The notes under the pieces are model-generated. The model was not told the DNA's origin. It saw nothing but the letters and a program-made list of their open reading frames with translations, and ran no database searches. A stretch of 7,139 bases of DNA from an uncultured Lachnospiraceae bacterium (GTDB lineage: Bacteria; Bacillota; Clostridia; Lachnospirales; Lachnospiraceae): NCBI GenBank assembly GCA_947594335.1, contig CANQEC010000124.1, positions 1-7,139 on the forward strand. Reading direction: 5' to 3'. The stretch's first letter is position 1. Every line of letters begins with the position of its first letter. Positions 6,040 through 7,139 of this stretch are shown piece by piece. The position numbers were made by a program, and so were the translations under genes.

Positions 6040-6366
6040 ATGGCTGATTTCAGCATAAACGAAATGCAGGAAATGCAGGCTGCTTTACAAGAGAGGTATA
6101 AGCATAAATGGGAGCCTATTGGTCCGGAAACAGGGAAAAATAAGCTTTTGTGGATGATAGGAGAAGTGGGGGAAGTCATTGATATTGTCAAAAAGCACGG
6201 CGGCGTGAAAGCCTCAGCGGATGAAGAGCTGCGAAAAGATCTGATAGAAGAAATGGCAGATGTCCTCATGTATTACAATGATGTAATGCTGTGCTATGGA
6301 ATTACCGCTGAGGAATTAAAACAAGGGTACATAAATAAATTTGAGAAGAACATGAAACGCTGGTAA
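6040..6366 (+). CDS. MazG-like nucleotide pyrophosphohydrolase
   Basis: A 108-residue all-helical protein of the MazG/dUTPase-like superfamily, which hydrolyses nucleoside triphosphates to monophosphate and pyrophosphate, often to remove abnormal nucleotides. The metal-binding signature is present: E42 and E45 in GEVGEVIDIVKK, and E71 and D74 in LIEEMADVLMYYNDV. The region KHKWEPIGPETGKNKLLWMI before it is typical of the short clostridial members. The length fits a complete single-domain enzyme. ATG 6040 has AAAGGAG at 6026-6032, 7 bp upstream. It appears to be an independent housekeeping gene between two unrelated transport regions. Substrate preference (dUTP, dCTP or a modified nucleotide) cannot be read from the sequence. 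Confidence 0.88.
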   Translation: MADFSINEMQEMQAALQERYKHKWEPIGPETGKNKLLWMIGEVGEVIDIVKKHGGVKASADEELRKDLIEEMADVLMYYNDVMLCYGITAEELKQGYINKFEKNMKRW

Positions 6367-6404
6367 TTAATTCTGCAGGAGAGGGGATTTGAGGAGACCC
6401 TGAT

Positions 6405-6425
6405 ATGAAGCACGCGAGTGATTAA
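6405..6425 (+). other. Possible six-codon mini-ORF in the leader of the second MATE gene
   Basis: ATG 6405 opens six codons (MKHASD) to the TAA at 6423-6425. GAGGAGA at 6391-6397 lies 7 bp before it, a better ribosome site than many real genes have. It lies in the 101-bp gap between the MazG-like gene and the second MATE gene, where I find no convincing promoter. It could be a leader peptide or a chance match in purine-rich sequence. Confidence 0.15.
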
Positions 6426-6467
6426 AAGGATGGCGCAGTTTTTATGCCCAAAAATAGGGGGAATTTC

Positions 6468-7139
6468 ATGAGCTCAGTAAAAAATATGACATCAGGATCT
6501 CCATTGCAGATTCTCTTTTCTTTTGCGCTGCCCCTGATGGTTGGGAATGTTTTTCAGCAGCTGTATACGATGGTGGATTCTATGGTCGTTGGCAAAGTGC
6601 TTGGACTCAATGCGCTGGCGGCTGTCGGAAACGGGGAATGGCTTAACTGGCTTGTCTTAAGTATGGTACAGGGATTTGCGCAGGGGTTTTCCATCCGTCT
6701 TGCGCAGGATTTTGGCGCAAATGATACAGGACGTATGAAAAAGACTTATGTTACCTCACTGAGGCTTTCCATTTTGTGTGCGGCGGGGGTACTCTGCTTT
6801 GCGCTTGCCGCTTTAAGACCGATCCTGCATCTTTTACATACTCCCGCTGAAATATTTCCGATTACGGTCACTTATCTGAGTGTGATTTTTGCCGGTGTTC
6901 CCATCGTAATGGCTTATAATTTCCTGGCGTCCGTCCTGCGTTCGCTTGGTGACAGCCGGACGCCTTTGAAGGCTATGATCGCCGCGTCTTTATGCAATAT
7001 AGTCCTGGATCTTCTATTTGTGATTGTTTTCCATTGGGGTGTTGCGGGCGCTGCCGCCGCTACGCTGATTGGTCAGGCGGTGTCGGCGGTCATCTGTTAT
7101 CTTTCGCTCAGGAAGATTGAAATAATACGGACTCCGAAA
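6468..7139 (+). CDS. MATE-family efflux transporter, N-terminal half (runs off right edge)
   Basis: The frame is open from ATG 6468 to the last base, 224 codons, about half of a normal MATE protein of around 450. Helix 1 has FALPLMVGNVFQQLYTMVDS (18-37) with the conserved P22 and D37, then VVGKVLGLNALAAVG (40-54), SVLRSLGDSRTP (155-166), and CNIVLDLLFVIVFHWGVAGA (176-195), the usual end of the fourth to fifth helix region. This is the DinF/MepA-like branch (FQQLYTMVDS), different from the MATE at 4016. ATG 6468 is chosen because AGGGGGA at 6456-6462 is 5 bp upstream. An in-frame ATG at 6444 would add 8 residues but lacks a well-placed ribosome site. Substrate unknown. Confidence 0.92.
   Translation, partial: MSSVKNMTSGSPLQILFSFALPLMVGNVFQQLYTMVDSMVVGKVLGLNALAAVGNGEWLNWLVLSMVQGFAQGFSIRLAQDFGANDTGRMKKTYVTSLRLSILCAAGVLCFALAALRPILHLLHTPAEIFPITVTYLSVIFAGVPIVMAYNFLASVLRSLGDSRTPLKAMIAASLCNIVLDLLFVIVFHWGVAGAAAATLIGQAVSAVICYLSLRKIEIIRTPK

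Overview
The window looks like chromosomal DNA of an anaerobic Firmicute of the Clostridia, most likely Lachnospiraceae. The reasons are strong AGGAGG-type ribosome binding sites, moderate G+C, every supported gene on one strand, and a mix of LysR, LacI, EamA, MATE and MazG-like genes typical of gut clostridia. This placement is inference; no marker gene is present. I see no phage, transposon, CRISPR, tRNA or rRNA sequence.

Left part (1-2792). The window opens inside a gene for a six-helix membrane protein, probably the membrane half of an XRE-type helix-turn-helix protein. Next comes a LysR-family regulator (771-1679). Behind it, on the same strand, lies a two-gene export unit: an EamB-like LysE/RhtB-family amino-acid exporter (1764-2351) and a single-domain EamA/DMT transporter (2379-2792). 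The short gap between the regulator and the exporter has a near-textbook LysR promoter layout. A perfect 11-bp-arm dyad containing T-N11-A is centred about 67 bp before the predicted start point, and a second ATAGG-type site sits near -34. The simplest model is that the LysR protein senses an amino acid (cysteine or O-acetylserine is a guess from the EamB resemblance) and switches on its export.

Middle part (2870-5805). A LacI-family repressor (2870-3868) is followed by a MATE multidrug/Na+ or H+ antiporter (4016-5362). The MATE promoter can be read from the sequence, and its -10 box lies in the centre of a perfect 9-bp inverted repeat, as expected for a repressor-controlled drug pump. Sampled stretches of this block are clearly richer in G+C than sampled stretches on either side. 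Behind the pump is a small Cys/His-rich protein gene that appears to be broken by a frameshift near 5492-5496: two short overlapping ORFs join into one protein of about 130 residues.

Right part (5806-7139). A 234-bp stretch with no recognisable gene holds two very short ORFs and an 11-bp direct repeat. It is followed by a small MazG-like nucleotide pyrophosphohydrolase (6040-6366) and the first 224 codons of a second, different MATE transporter that runs off the right edge (6468-7139).

Most of the window is ordinary accessory transport and regulation. The parts most worth a second look are the LysR operator array, the dyad over the MATE promoter and the frameshifted Cys/His-rich gene. I did not find a convincing previously undescribed system.
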